In this document: one piece after another, positions 51,701-57,533 of the stretch
Layout of the letters: each line of letters opens with the position of its first letter
How positions within the stretch are numbered: the first letter of the stretch is position 1
NCBI GenBank assembly: GCA_934153805.1
Contig: CAKPFO010000002.1
Span: forward strand, 1 to 64,000
Length of the DNA: 64,000 bases
From: an uncultured Clostridia bacterium
GTDB lineage: Bacteria; Bacillota; Clostridia; TANB77; CAG-508
Direction of reading: 5' to 3'
Program-made: the position numbers and the translations under genes
The notes under the pieces: model-generated
Seen by the model: only the letters and a program-made list of their open reading frames with translations
What the model was told of the DNA's origin: nothing
The model's database searches: none

Positions 51701-54700
51701 GCGGCAAATAATTTTTGTTCTATCTTACTTACATTTCCATCAGCGTCAAATGTTACTTTTAAGTTTATAGAGCCAACATTTGAGTACATTGAATTTACAG
51801 TTTCTTGTGTAAGCACATATTCTTTAGATGTATTTACTCCTCCTATTACACTAGTCAAGGTTACTTCTCCATTTACAGTAGTTCCTCTTGTAAGTTCTAT
51901 TCCACCTTGTTTTAAAACAAACTCTGTATTTGATATTAAATTAGAAGATATTGCATCTTTATTAACAATCTTTAAATCGAATTTTTTTCTTTCAACTGGA
52001 ACCTTAACAGTTAATGTTTGATTTCCATTACTCAAGTTAGTTACCACATCACTAGATGATGATGTTGTATCTACTACTATACTATATGCACTAGTATCTA
52101 TACTTACATTTTTATATGGTGCTACATCATAGCCAACTGCAGCAGAAATATTATCTATTTTTATCTTCTTTACATCTTTTAGTCTTGCTTTTTCTATTGT
52201 TATTTTTCCATTCTTATCTGTTGTTTTATTTTTTGCAATTTCAACAGTTGTTCCATCTGCATATTCACCTATTACATCATATTTTACATCTTTTACTGTT
52301 GCATTCGTATTACTATCTACTGCTTGAATAATTAACTCATAAGTTGGTTCTATATAGTATTCGCCAACTATTCTTTCTTCTGTTTCTATTCCAGAATTAT
52401 TTTCAGCAATTACATGTAAATATATTTTTTTGTCCCAATCTCTAGCTGGTATTGTTAATGTAGTATTAAATATTTTTCCACTATTTATTGTTACTTCTGT
52501 AAAATCACTTGCTTGTGCTGGTGCTTCACTTGTTGTAAATGCATATTTGTATTTCTTCAATCCGCTCTCATTGTCTAAAATTTTTACATCTATATTTATA
52601 TCTTCATTATATGTTTTCTTACTTGTAGGGTCTATTATTATTATTGGTGCTGTAGTATCATCGGTTACAGTTATGGTTTGTTTAAATGCATTAGAAGATA
52701 TTACTGTTCCTGAAACATTTTTTGAAACAATTAACTGAATATCGTATTTTCCTACTCCATATGCTGGATTTGCACTTGTTGAAAAATCTACTATAGGAGT
52801 ACTTCCTGTATATACATCTGTTTTTACTCCTCCAGCATTTGTTTTTGTAACCTTCCATTCATATGTTAAACTTGCTCCAGATGGATCATAAGACTCATCA
52901 ACTATGTTTAATCTATCATATATAGATATTTCTTTTTCTAGAACTTTAAATTGTGCTATTGGTTTTGCGCTAGTAACTCCTGTTGTTACATTTTTAATTG
53001 CTTCAGTTTGAACTCCTTGATAATCTGTTACAGTTAATTTAATATAATAGTCTGTATTTGCATCCAAAGTAACATCTACTTGTTGTCCTATTCCTGTACT
53101 TGGTATTTCTACCCAGCTTGAATCTCCTACTTTTTTGTATTCCCATTTTTCGGCTTTTATACCATTATTTGCAACTTGATTTGCATATTCGCTAGATGTC
53201 TTTTCTATATCTAAGTCATATGAGGTACTATTTAATGTTAAATTTTGTCCACTTAAATTCATATTAAATGAAGATATTGGTCTTCTATGTGCATAAACTT
53301 CTGTTACTAGTTTTCCCTCACAGTAAATGCTATATTTTCCAACATTATCAAATGAATTTATTAAATCATTACTATACATACTATCTTGAGGATATTGTCC
53401 TTGTGGATTTTCATAATAGTTATAGTCATGTTCTACTTTCCATACTCCGTTTGGATATTGTGTAGTAGGAGTTGTTACAACTCCTGAAATTGGTTGTGTT
53501 ATTTTTACATTAACAGCTTCCCCTGCTATTATTGTATTAGATACTTTCCCCTTAACTATCTTTTTCAAATAATTTGCTGTAGCTTCTACAGCATCACTAG
53601 ATGAATTTTCAATAAATATACCATTATTATTATTTTGTTGAATTATGTTATTTATTTGATCATTATTAGCACTAGTTCCCCAACCTATATAATATACATT
53701 ATTGTTCATTAATTTAGTAATAACTTCTGTTAATTCACTAGAATCTGAAAACTCTTCATTTTCTTCATCTTCTACATTTATTAATATTCTAGTTGACCCA
53801 TTTCTCCAAGTTGGAGCTTGCAATACTTCTGTAAATTTCTTTGTTACTTCTACTTTTAAGTCTATATTAGTTAATGTAAATTGTCCTATATTGTTACATC
53901 CATGAGAATAGTGGTCTGAAAAGAATCCATATCCACTTCCATATGTTTGACCTTTTGGCATTGTGTATACGTATTCGCTAGTAAGTCCTCCACCATTAAT
54001 TCTGATTTCTGTGTCTGTTACCTTTACAGATAAGTCTCCGCTTTGAGCTATACTAAGGCTTTGAACAAGCCATATATCAGTATTTCTTTGGAAAGATGCA
54101 TAATTATTTTTATTATATATAAAGTGCCATAAACCTGCATTAGCCCCAATGTTGAATGCTCCTGAATTGTTAAAGCTTATCATATAACCTTCTATATATC
54201 CATTTGCATTTTGTTGAACTCTTACAAGCATTCCTGCAGCATTAAAGCTATCACCAAAGTTTATAGAATATCCAAAATTAAAATTTTGTTCTTCATTTCC
54301 TTCTGGTATAATCCACATTGCTTGCTTTCCTGCATTGCTTGTATTACCTTGCATAGAAATATTTTTACCATTATTGGTTGGTGTTATTGTTCCTATGCTA
54401 GATGTCTTGCTTTCTGTCCACTTCAATGTTTCTTGGCTTTCTACATTTTTAGTTTCTATTGCATCAATATTTAGTTTTCCAGCATCTATATCAGCCTGTG
54501 TCATGATATTTTGCCTGATAAGTTCTGCTTTCAAGTCTTCCTCAAAATTTGCAACATTCGCTTGAGTCTTTGATTTAGTTAAAATTATATCTACATTTGG
54601 TGTTTGAGATATTTGAATTTTTACTTCTTGTGTTGCAAAAACATAAGCACTAATACATGCAAGTATCAAAACTATACTTGTGCAAATTATCTTAATTATT

Positions 54701-54723
54701 GCTCTCTTTTCCAATCTTTTCAT
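39727..54723 (-). CDS. Giant surface adhesin: jelly-roll-like head, CnaB repeats, dockerin (4998 aa)
   Basis: This is the largest gene in the window. It has a signal sequence (1-30, ending YVFA), then a beta-rich region (about 60-300) that looks like a concanavalin/LamG-type jelly roll. A VWA-like stretch without the metal-site motif (about 305-400) and PKD/Ig-like domains (about 590-790) follow. Then come more than thirty CnaB/SpaA-type repeats (about 790-4850). A Gly/Ser/Thr linker at about 1671-1700 leads into a Tyr/Trp-rich block (about 1704-1930) with a Cys pair (CNC). The end is a beta module and a dockerin (about 4931-4998) with two regular 12-residue loops, DITGNGQVKTLD and DINDDGEIKTLD. 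These differ from the RSKD/RSND loops of the other four dockerins. AAAGGAG lies 9 bases before the start. It lacks a sortase signal. Likely a wall-docked adhesin; the ligand is unknown, and the head could bind sugar by analogy only. Confidence 0.87.
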   Translation of the reverse strand: MKRLEKRAIIKIICTSIVLILACISAYVFATQEVKIQISQTPNVDIILTKSKTQANVANFEEDLKAELIRQNIMTQADIDAGKLNIDAIETKNVESQETLKWTESKTSSIGTITPTNNGKNISMQGNTSNAGKQAMWIIPEGNEEQNFNFGYSINFGDSFNAAGMLVRVQQNANGYIEGYMISFNNSGAFNIGANAGLWHFIYNKNNYASFQRNTDIWLVQSLSIAQSGDLSVKVTDTEIRINGGGLTSEYVYTMPKGQTYGSGYGFFSDHYSHGCNNIGQFTLTNIDLKVEVTKKFTEVLQAPTWRNGSTRILINVEDEENEEFSDSSELTEVITKLMNNNVYYIGWGTSANNDQINNIIQQNNNNGIFIENSSSDAVEATANYLKKIVKGKVSNTIIAGEAVNVKITQPISGVVTTPTTQYPNGVWKVEHDYNYYENPQGQYPQDSMYSNDLINSFDNVGKYSIYCEGKLVTEVYAHRRPISSFNMNLSGQNLTLNSTSYDLDIEKTSSEYANQVANNGIKAEKWEYKKVGDSSWVEIPSTGIGQQVDVTLDANTDYYIKLTVTDYQGVQTEAIKNVTTGVTSAKPIAQFKVLEKEISIYDRLNIVDESYDPSGASLTYEWKVTKTNAGGVKTDVYTGSTPIVDFSTSANPAYGVGKYDIQLIVSKNVSGTVISSNAFKQTITVTDDTTAPIIIIDPTSKKTYNEDINIDVKILDNESGLKKYKYAFTTSEAPAQASDFTEVTINSGKIFNTTLTIPARDWDKKIYLHVIAENNSGIETEERIVGEYYIEPTYELIIQAVDSNTNATVKDVKYDVIGEYADGTTVEIAKNKTTDKNGKITIEKARLKDVKKIKIDNISAAVGYDVAPYKNVSIDTSAYSIVVDTTSSSSDVVTNLSNGNQTLTVKVPVERKKFDLKIVNKDAISSNLISNTEFVLKQGGIELTRGTTVNGEVTLTSVIGGVNTSKEYVLTQETVNSMYSNVGSINLKVTFDADGNVSKIEQKLFAANSNVTIPDTSKPEITVKNARIDNTSFSVSVNVKDIATKADLQDSEYQIEVDDGKGLQYTTASAKTDASGNLKIDGLYGKGLLKLTFKHINAPAGYAVEKLDRYITIERKDDETITYNMASMSGVFSKFDLATKTLYATLTNEEKQSTNAIKIRTMLSNSSLTKVDNIGLKVYNLYTGQVIGGGKTDSNGLLEITGVTTDAEGDVLYKIVPDDANIITSNIIFSISYDRNKKIIEANETSSDDKINIYKTEDNDADYYKYTANVDIKIKPSTFAGANKLVLNTISSLDNTGLANVQYKVKIVGSMVSIDTYKTDSNGKIEITLPNDDTIEVEIQQTDSINGYKIDSTVKTVKLTRNTDGDLVKTYLNNIDTLNVNVDSTGDVQVKDVLQSIEYTNVIFKMAATNKDGTLNLAGVEFEITEPSTNYKQTVVTDTNGYVAVKAPFSATEGKSYEYTITEKATVSPYELPSNPIKMEIRFDKTSGIVRYLGESYLQGNEILEQKLVNYDTTNNEVTVELKVTNYIDTNISASAGSVYDIDITKVDKDGNVVSGSKYDIEIRPYAEQSISSLNTVIDSRTEITDLILKKDKTTVILTEKEAAIGCNLDSDTKILTLTLDASGNIIYDPETTSTKNIEINIEVTTDASGNKRTIVKVKITAEDPTPIVVPGGSTSGGSTGGGSTGGGSTGGDTPAPAEPTVSFNIYNRRYGSWDYSYNYYKNEYWHYHTDICNCSSTYENKTINTTYTGAERFLRFFNIDGTSISNGFKLISALDIDIEARLVNGGVADTEIYETAKATLIDSPNDTDGTHKVALYKDYKNKTVEFTIKENVAELNYKRNSNDAKVIVEFDADGNVATGTIGAGLDMDEIAVGGISADGVATGIQTIKRYYSYYYRWFWYVEDQRIGYEYNTYDIGKYNSIGGNTLYVGLLNKELHNPLSVTVNLKDSDTDENLDGPISLTITDVTNSNKIVETKSTNVTNGKVTITMQDTYTNRELLFTLFQTSGATNGSKNYIDNSANQIQFKAKLDDEGNIIEFTEVSTPSNAICDGASNTDIEYTIYNDMKYNFAINLTKQDEAGAGLKGVRVKETTSIIDNATTGAMTQVFTGGSALTDNNGNVKIKIDLPETPTYNYYSKAIEIKLDEYYVPDNYIAQKDLKVRVLFDKSGKVKDASLVSGAGDKVLLITKQNNVSSTDVEKSSIDLTMVNKLIEDKPYIDIVNEDVDDENVKLEGTKYKVTVWDEDDYVKNTLVTNEIKYSAVTDTNGNTSILFDNAHALRTMIFQIQEIQSSNSYKKNDDIILKVVYDEEGKMVSLPQIINPQTLINAKGNTINVVTIVGNPVGSEQLQLKIVNELEPKFNININRKDSDGNILTGKSFKAVVKEDDGSGVETIVETRMSKVTSTGYTIGIKTDTTSKNLTFAIYEETGDEFTLRGTAKIEFDRYAKVKTADIEGKYIEESNSSANAGNDYMNLTIVAEIFRIKIKVEDTTLSGLDLSGYKFEVLNSKNERNDTTTGTNSTGSVINFSGEVYKGETITYAIKQEQSPINYNDVSAVSLTVEFDDNGDIASCTPATIPDVYDLITTVRDTSDKSNMEIKMYTTSALRNLVQVEVTDEADDTQKIGTAVYNVSIDGASKGLLAVADGDGEIDLGSYKNYKEKTVLFNIEQTNVDSTYMINDKPIQISVTYDDEGLITDARIIATNGYVEIDTANTIGTGTLTLKDANKKKTEMKIIAHNSESDTVLIDGATFKIEEVGKTTIYSDTKTTGTNGEATLYVGPYYNDLDVTYKISNSTMNREYDKVADAQFTVHYDSNGKIVSVNMSEDVKKYINITIPTTDTPDLEIKIKVRPLFTIGVDAVDKDSGTRLIGARYEISQVTNTTNKDTVITQTIGTVHAAIGKPEAGKAIEYQIVEKGAPLGYKEINKNNVIGKIKVTYDTDGQIVPGSQTVTAGYDYIDINSTSDKEAKFDLDIKVKYEEVEEFKVIIENYNILNNSQKIQADFNAYLTSGQSASMTTDSTDGIGVLNFGKLTKSNPILTISQSNVQGNYLTIGQIKIRLNIDVNGKITAITTLGGSGVATENVAYTIDSTGSYTIKITVKNNPLTTIKLRNISDGNSEDKLQSTHELSANNISTMQLVTTDGEATATLESVPKSQTIRYTLTQTSVDRGYKLNKNIVLVVHYDSNGIIDSAPYTLTGSSYADSSVVSVKSWNAYQVELEIKNKQIFEIYLKAEDAYDSSIPLTGVAVRIKETTYSNTQLTLTTDSTGVAYSPLGTTYAGNTLIYDIDVQNNLTGYDKDSRNISSLIRIPFDSNGNINASGISSSNSQVEVEYKTGLAIEIKVKYIPVIQMEVTRRNTATNAPITGRRMQITSTAMRNNVNQSTDGNGKISVTDAGRINVATPVVYNISENSLSGYNAIEALDPFTVTVMYDANGYISGYTSSLTENITLGGIGTRKLDIELGSGAKSSVGIVNSDSYIGTERITGTYEITSSKGEKITINAIKGTTSAIEKLGKYYPGEEIEYTIHQTTAQIGYQKINDVKFKVEYKADGTIGNVTSTNTDILTIGTTNQTASKTIANINLEIHSKPILMVKINAIDKQYNSGVEGLQFKIKDEKSGVETTLPYKTDDNGSVTIPVYEAYENTHVTYTVTQIETKGGYKAMSSFSVIVEYGAYGTIVETGTYVINTSDVTLTEQYSEKLYTNTKLRGIELNTKVESEMGIGIEKKDVNGNIIKGVEYTISSKDISTSDVNGITKATNDAGEIVQYFGNLPINKVMEYTISEVQAPAGYRKVEDTVIRVYFDNSGRVISYTPVKVPSNVNVEVATSDLLKMEATKEVVHIKLNIVNDDRVTFKIVNLQNNTKEPIKDSEITMSVEDVSGIIKNATVNTNIDGIATIENVDASGTIKFYFNQTNVPTGISRNTVNSGYISINKRTDVYQITFNDSTDNLEYEIDSETGIVTVYLYNDNNLTLNIIDVDAETFDPALNATHIVKAQYGEKTDDEDTILASTTNEISYNGGNEYTSIDGITTIDLGKTYDFAGKKVIYTITTPTSATGFNQIGKVRLVVEFDSKGNITSLNGISSRLLTGTGYTGLTMNAIIGYGNNDFYTIKVAKEDSNTGLRVNGAIFDINIENNSNNVESLTNLTTQDDVVGTHIVDSGVIDFKKLKYEGNVKLSITETAVPSGYKEDKLNSPIEVAFDVTLDKTDPDDILLKVENVDSNGVKVTYNKYTKEIEITITNDPVLYLNVDKVDESGNAILGMEFTVKIQEKGTANVEELGKFKTDDAGRIELKLDNKYADKSVLLMLEETKIYEYQAIDPIIIDAYINEQGKIQTIVMTSGEKNAEIIDSTENSMHIKVTNKLEEYVKPYSITITKVDENDHNIKLKDVLFQVKVVPEVGNAIYKTGKTDTNGKIVINNLVGSGTIKIDVIEALTPSGYEISANNGKYTYEVTKLNDSLQKVVSNNDDSLWNIDNNTKSIDITIENRLEKIGLAFEKVDENNEKIKIQGAEYKLTNTATGEEMLKESDNNGIVYFALDKVFSSSPIAYTLEETKAPSGYELDSTVRTIYVQSDTSTGNIKNIMESTGLQVMEQKEKYAKIKITDKQKDIGVPPYRIELINVDRDDTSIPIENAMFDINITQTIGASALAITDQSTDATGYIPTITPVNGAGDIRIDISNTLAGSGYEINNNTTYVELSRDTNSGTITITNAYGVGAVYDPATDTVRITFESKKEKNKYSLKINVMDNDTGNMITDTNAKYKVTINGYAISKNIDANGQIVLRGLDIPNVTDFVISIQEEQVPSGKNSIKDTQEVKVDVATIYGDKYVKDATVIAGSNLVKQTTSSTSLELCLLYAAASSSGDISTPLYLKSDTYRVSDDYVERVNSNTTVADFLANMESNGTMVVYDKNGNAVSNTSLVGTGMKIVATKGTEQIEKEISVIGDITGNGQVKTLDINKIKQHRIGTNILTGAYYLAADINDDGEIKTLDVNKAKQIYVSSTIN

Positions 54724-54756
54724 ATGTTTCTACTCCTTTATTATATATTCTTTGAT

Positions 54757-54785
54757 AGTTTAACATATGTTTTTTATTAACTCAA
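54757..54785 (-). promoter_or_regulatory. Likely promoter of the 4998-aa giant
   Basis: Minus strand -35 TTGAGT, 17-base spacer, -10 TAAACT. A TATAAT closer to the gene lacks a good -35 partner, so this is the better but not the only choice. A CCGTA motif (54830-54834 on the plus strand as TACGG) lies 44 bp above the -35. The rest of 54835-54956 is T-rich low-complexity sequence in which nothing was seen. Confidence 0.45.
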
Positions 54786-54956
54786 TAAAGCTATTTTCTA
54801 TATTACATTATTAAAATTTCATTTTTACTTACGGTTTTTTATGATTGCATATTTAATTATTCTATTTTTACTTTTTTTTATCATTTTTATTACATTTATC
54901 ATTATTTTTATACTTTTTTCTACGCATTTGCCACTTTCTTCATTTTTCTTTCATTC

Positions 54957-55013
54957 AAAAAAAGTATCATTAGAATTCACTTATACAAGAGAATATCTTA
55001 ATGATACTTTTTA
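54957..55013 (-). terminator. Terminator after pcrA
   Basis: Minus strand AAAAAGTATCATTA pairs with TAATGATACTTTTTTT over about 14 bp. The loop is about 25 bases, and a T run sits in the right arm. It begins about 12 bases after the pcrA stop. Confidence 0.85.
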
Positions 55014-55024
55014 ATTTCTTTCTC

Positions 55025-57364
55025 CTACAAAATCTCCAATCCTGCAAACTTAGCCATCAAACGTTTATGACCTACTTTATCAAAGTTTATATCTACTTTT
55101 GCATCTTCTCCTTCTTGTTCTACATAATTGATTGTTCCTTCCCCAAACTTTTTATGGTATACCCTTTGGCCAGCCTGATATTTAGATATATCTACATTAT
55201 CTTTTGATGCTGTATTTAATGTTTTTAAGAAATTTTCTGCAGTTCTAAAAGCAAAGCCACTTTTTGTATCCACAGTTTGTGCATTTGCTGTTGATAACTT
55301 ACTTGTACTTGCTGCAGCAACTGCATAATTTCCAGAATCTTCATTAAATTTATATGTTTTTACTTTTCCTGCATAATTTGTTCCATAGCTCCATCCATAA
55401 TTACTGTCCTCAAAGCTCTCATTCTTAGAATTGTTTAGTTCTTCATAACCTTCTAATAAATCTGATGGTATTTCACTTACAAATCTTGATATTGAATTAT
55501 AGCTTGTAGAGCCGAATATTGTTCTATGTTTTGCACAAGTCAAATGTAAATATTGTTTTGCCCTTGTTATTCCTACATAAAATAAACGTCTTTCTTCTTC
55601 TAACTCTTTTGGCTCTCCTATTGATTTATATCCAGGGAATATTCCTTCTTCCATTCCTACTAGAAATACTACAGGGAACTCTAGTCCTTTTGCACTATGT
55701 AATGTCATTAAAGTAACCATGTCATCTGTTTCTTCTAGATTATCTACATCACTAGATAATGTAATTCCTTCTAGGAAATCATTCAAAGTATTATCTGCTT
55801 CTTGTTCTTCAAACTCTACGGCTACTGTAACTAGTTCTTCCAAGTTTTGAATCCTACTTTCTGCTTCTACAGAATTTTCTAATTCTAGCGCTTTTGTATA
55901 TCCAGATTTATTTAAAACTTCTTTTAATAATTCAGATATAGTAAGCTCATCCTTTTTTGCTTTTAGTTCTTCTATAAGTGCTACAAATTCTCTAGAATTT
56001 GCAAACACTCTGTTTAGTCCATATTGTTCTGCATTTTTTATTATTTCATATGCAGATACTCCTGTTCTTTCTGAAATCTCTTGTATACTATCTAAACTTG
56101 TTTTTCCTATTCCACGTTTTGGTTCATTTATAATTCTTCTTAAAGATAAGTTATCTGATGTATTTGCAATTAATCTTAAATAACAAAGTGCATCTTTTAT
56201 TTCTTTTCTTTCGTAGAATTTAAGCCCCCCAATTACTTTGTATGGAATTGCTTCTCTATTTAGTATATCTTCTATTGCTCTTGATTGAGAGTTCATTCTG
56301 TACAATACCGCAAAGTCAGAGTAATTATAATATTCTTCTGTTTTCAAATGATTTATTTGTTCTACTATATATCTTGCTTCATCATATTCGTCATCACCTT
56401 GATAAATATTAGGTAGATGTCCCTCTTCGTTTTCTGTCCATAATTTCTTATCGTATTTGTTTTCATTATTTTTAATTACTGCATTTGCTGCTTTTAATAT
56501 ATTTCCTGTACAACGATAATTTTGTTCCAATTTTATAATAGTTGTTCCAGGAAAATCTTTTTCAAAGTTTAAAATATTAGAAATATCAGCACCTCTAAAA
56601 GAGTAAATTCCTTGGTCATTATCTCCAACAACTGTTATGTTTCCATGATAAGATGCTAAAATGCTAACTAATGTAAATTGTGCTTTATTAGTATCTTGGT
56701 ACTCGTCTACTAATACATATTTAAATTTATTTGCATAATATTCTAATACATCTGGATTTTCTGTTAATATTTTTATAGTATAGTTTATTATATCATCAAA
56801 ATCTATAGCATTATTTTCTTTTAATCTTTTTTGATATAAAGCATAAATTTCTGCTATTTTAGATTTTCTATAATCTCCTGCATATTTTGTAGCATAGCTA
56901 GATGGTTCTAACATTTCATTTTTTCCATTGCTAATTTCAGATAAAACACTTCTGTCATTAAACATTTTGTCATCTATATTTAATGATTTTAAACATTCCT
57001 TTATTAATGTCTTTTGGTCAGATGTATCAAATATTATAAATGAAGATTCAAAACCAATTCTATCTATGAACTTACGTAAAATTCGCACGCAAATAGAGTG
57101 GAATGTTCCTATCCACATATCTTTTACAGCATCTCCAACTAAATTTTCTATTCTATCTTTCATTTCTTTAGCAGCTTTATTTGTAAATGTTATAGCAAGT
57201 ATATTCCATGGAGCTACATTTTTTTCACTCATTAAATATGCTATTTTATGTGTTAATACTTTTGTTTTTCCACTTCCTGCCCCAGCTATAACAAGGCATG
57301 GTCCTTCTGTTTGTAAAACTGCTTCTCTTTGTTTATCATTTAATCCTTCTATCAAATCTTGCAT
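55025..57364 (-). CDS. pcrA: DNA helicase PcrA (UvrD family)
   Basis: This is an ATP-driven 3'-5' superfamily 1 helicase of 779 aa acting in DNA repair and replication in the cytoplasm. Visible motifs, numbered from the chosen start, are Walker A AGAGSGKT (27-34), the TFTNKAAKEM motif, Walker B VDEYQDT, GDNDQGIYSFRGAD, TLHSAKGLEFPVVF near the C-terminal half, and FYVGITRAK. The C-terminal end has the GQRVYHKKFGEGTI module typical of Gram-positive PcrA, which contacts RNA polymerase. The length is near the family norm of about 740. In-frame ATGs at 57412 and 57376 were passed over. The first lies in the predicted promoter and the second is directly against the GGGAAGGA ribosome site, while the ATG at 57364 gives the usual PcrA beginning (GLNDKQREAV close to the start). 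Divergent from the Clp/M41 gene. Confidence 0.95.
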   Translation of the reverse strand: MQDLIEGLNDKQREAVLQTEGPCLVIAGAGSGKTKVLTHKIAYLMSEKNVAPWNILAITFTNKAAKEMKDRIENLVGDAVKDMWIGTFHSICVRILRKFIDRIGFESSFIIFDTSDQKTLIKECLKSLNIDDKMFNDRSVLSEISNGKNEMLEPSSYATKYAGDYRKSKIAEIYALYQKRLKENNAIDFDDIINYTIKILTENPDVLEYYANKFKYVLVDEYQDTNKAQFTLVSILASYHGNITVVGDNDQGIYSFRGADISNILNFEKDFPGTTIIKLEQNYRCTGNILKAANAVIKNNENKYDKKLWTENEEGHLPNIYQGDDEYDEARYIVEQINHLKTEEYYNYSDFAVLYRMNSQSRAIEDILNREAIPYKVIGGLKFYERKEIKDALCYLRLIANTSDNLSLRRIINEPKRGIGKTSLDSIQEISERTGVSAYEIIKNAEQYGLNRVFANSREFVALIEELKAKKDELTISELLKEVLNKSGYTKALELENSVEAESRIQNLEELVTVAVEFEEQEADNTLNDFLEGITLSSDVDNLEETDDMVTLMTLHSAKGLEFPVVFLVGMEEGIFPGYKSIGEPKELEEERRLFYVGITRAKQYLHLTCAKHRTIFGSTSYNSISRFVSEIPSDLLEGYEELNNSKNESFEDSNYGWSYGTNYAGKVKTYKFNEDSGNYAVAAASTSKLSTANAQTVDTKSGFAFRTAENFLKTLNTASKDNVDISKYQAGQRVYHKKFGEGTINYVEQEGEDAKVDINFDKVGHKRLMAKFAGLEIL

Positions 57365-57407
57365 TTGCTTTAACATTCCTTCCCATATTGTTTTAATTTC
57401 TTTGCAT

Positions 57408-57436
57408 AGCATATACCATTTTTTATAACTTGTCTA
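57408..57436 (-). promoter_or_regulatory. Possible pcrA promoter
   Basis: Minus strand TAGACA, 17-base spacer, TATGCT. It is a moderate match. It would start transcription near 57401, downstream of the ATG at 57412, and so supports the later start. Confidence 0.4.
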
Positions 57437-57455
57437 GCGAACATTAAAAAAATAA

Positions 57456-57484
57456 TTGACTTTTTTAATAACCGGTAGTAAAAT
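57456..57484 (+). promoter_or_regulatory. Sigma-A promoter of the Clp/M41 gene
   Basis: -35 TTGACT (57456-57461), 17-base spacer, -10 TAAAAT (57479-57484), about 50 bases before the ATG. Confidence 0.75.
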
Positions 57485-57533
57485 GTTTATGTAACTTGTA
57501 CTTTGAAATTTAAATATATAGGAGGAATAGCTT

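Noticed and set aside
51053..52021. Long plus-strand open frames opposite the 4998-aa giant, here 322 codons, and similar at 40820-41791
   Set aside because: They are antisense to a clear repeat protein, have no ribosome sites or recognisable domains, and arise from the skewed base composition of the repeats.
53520..53830. Functional VWA metal site in the 4998-aa giant
   Set aside because: The stretch looks VWA-like but no DxSxS motif is present at the expected place.
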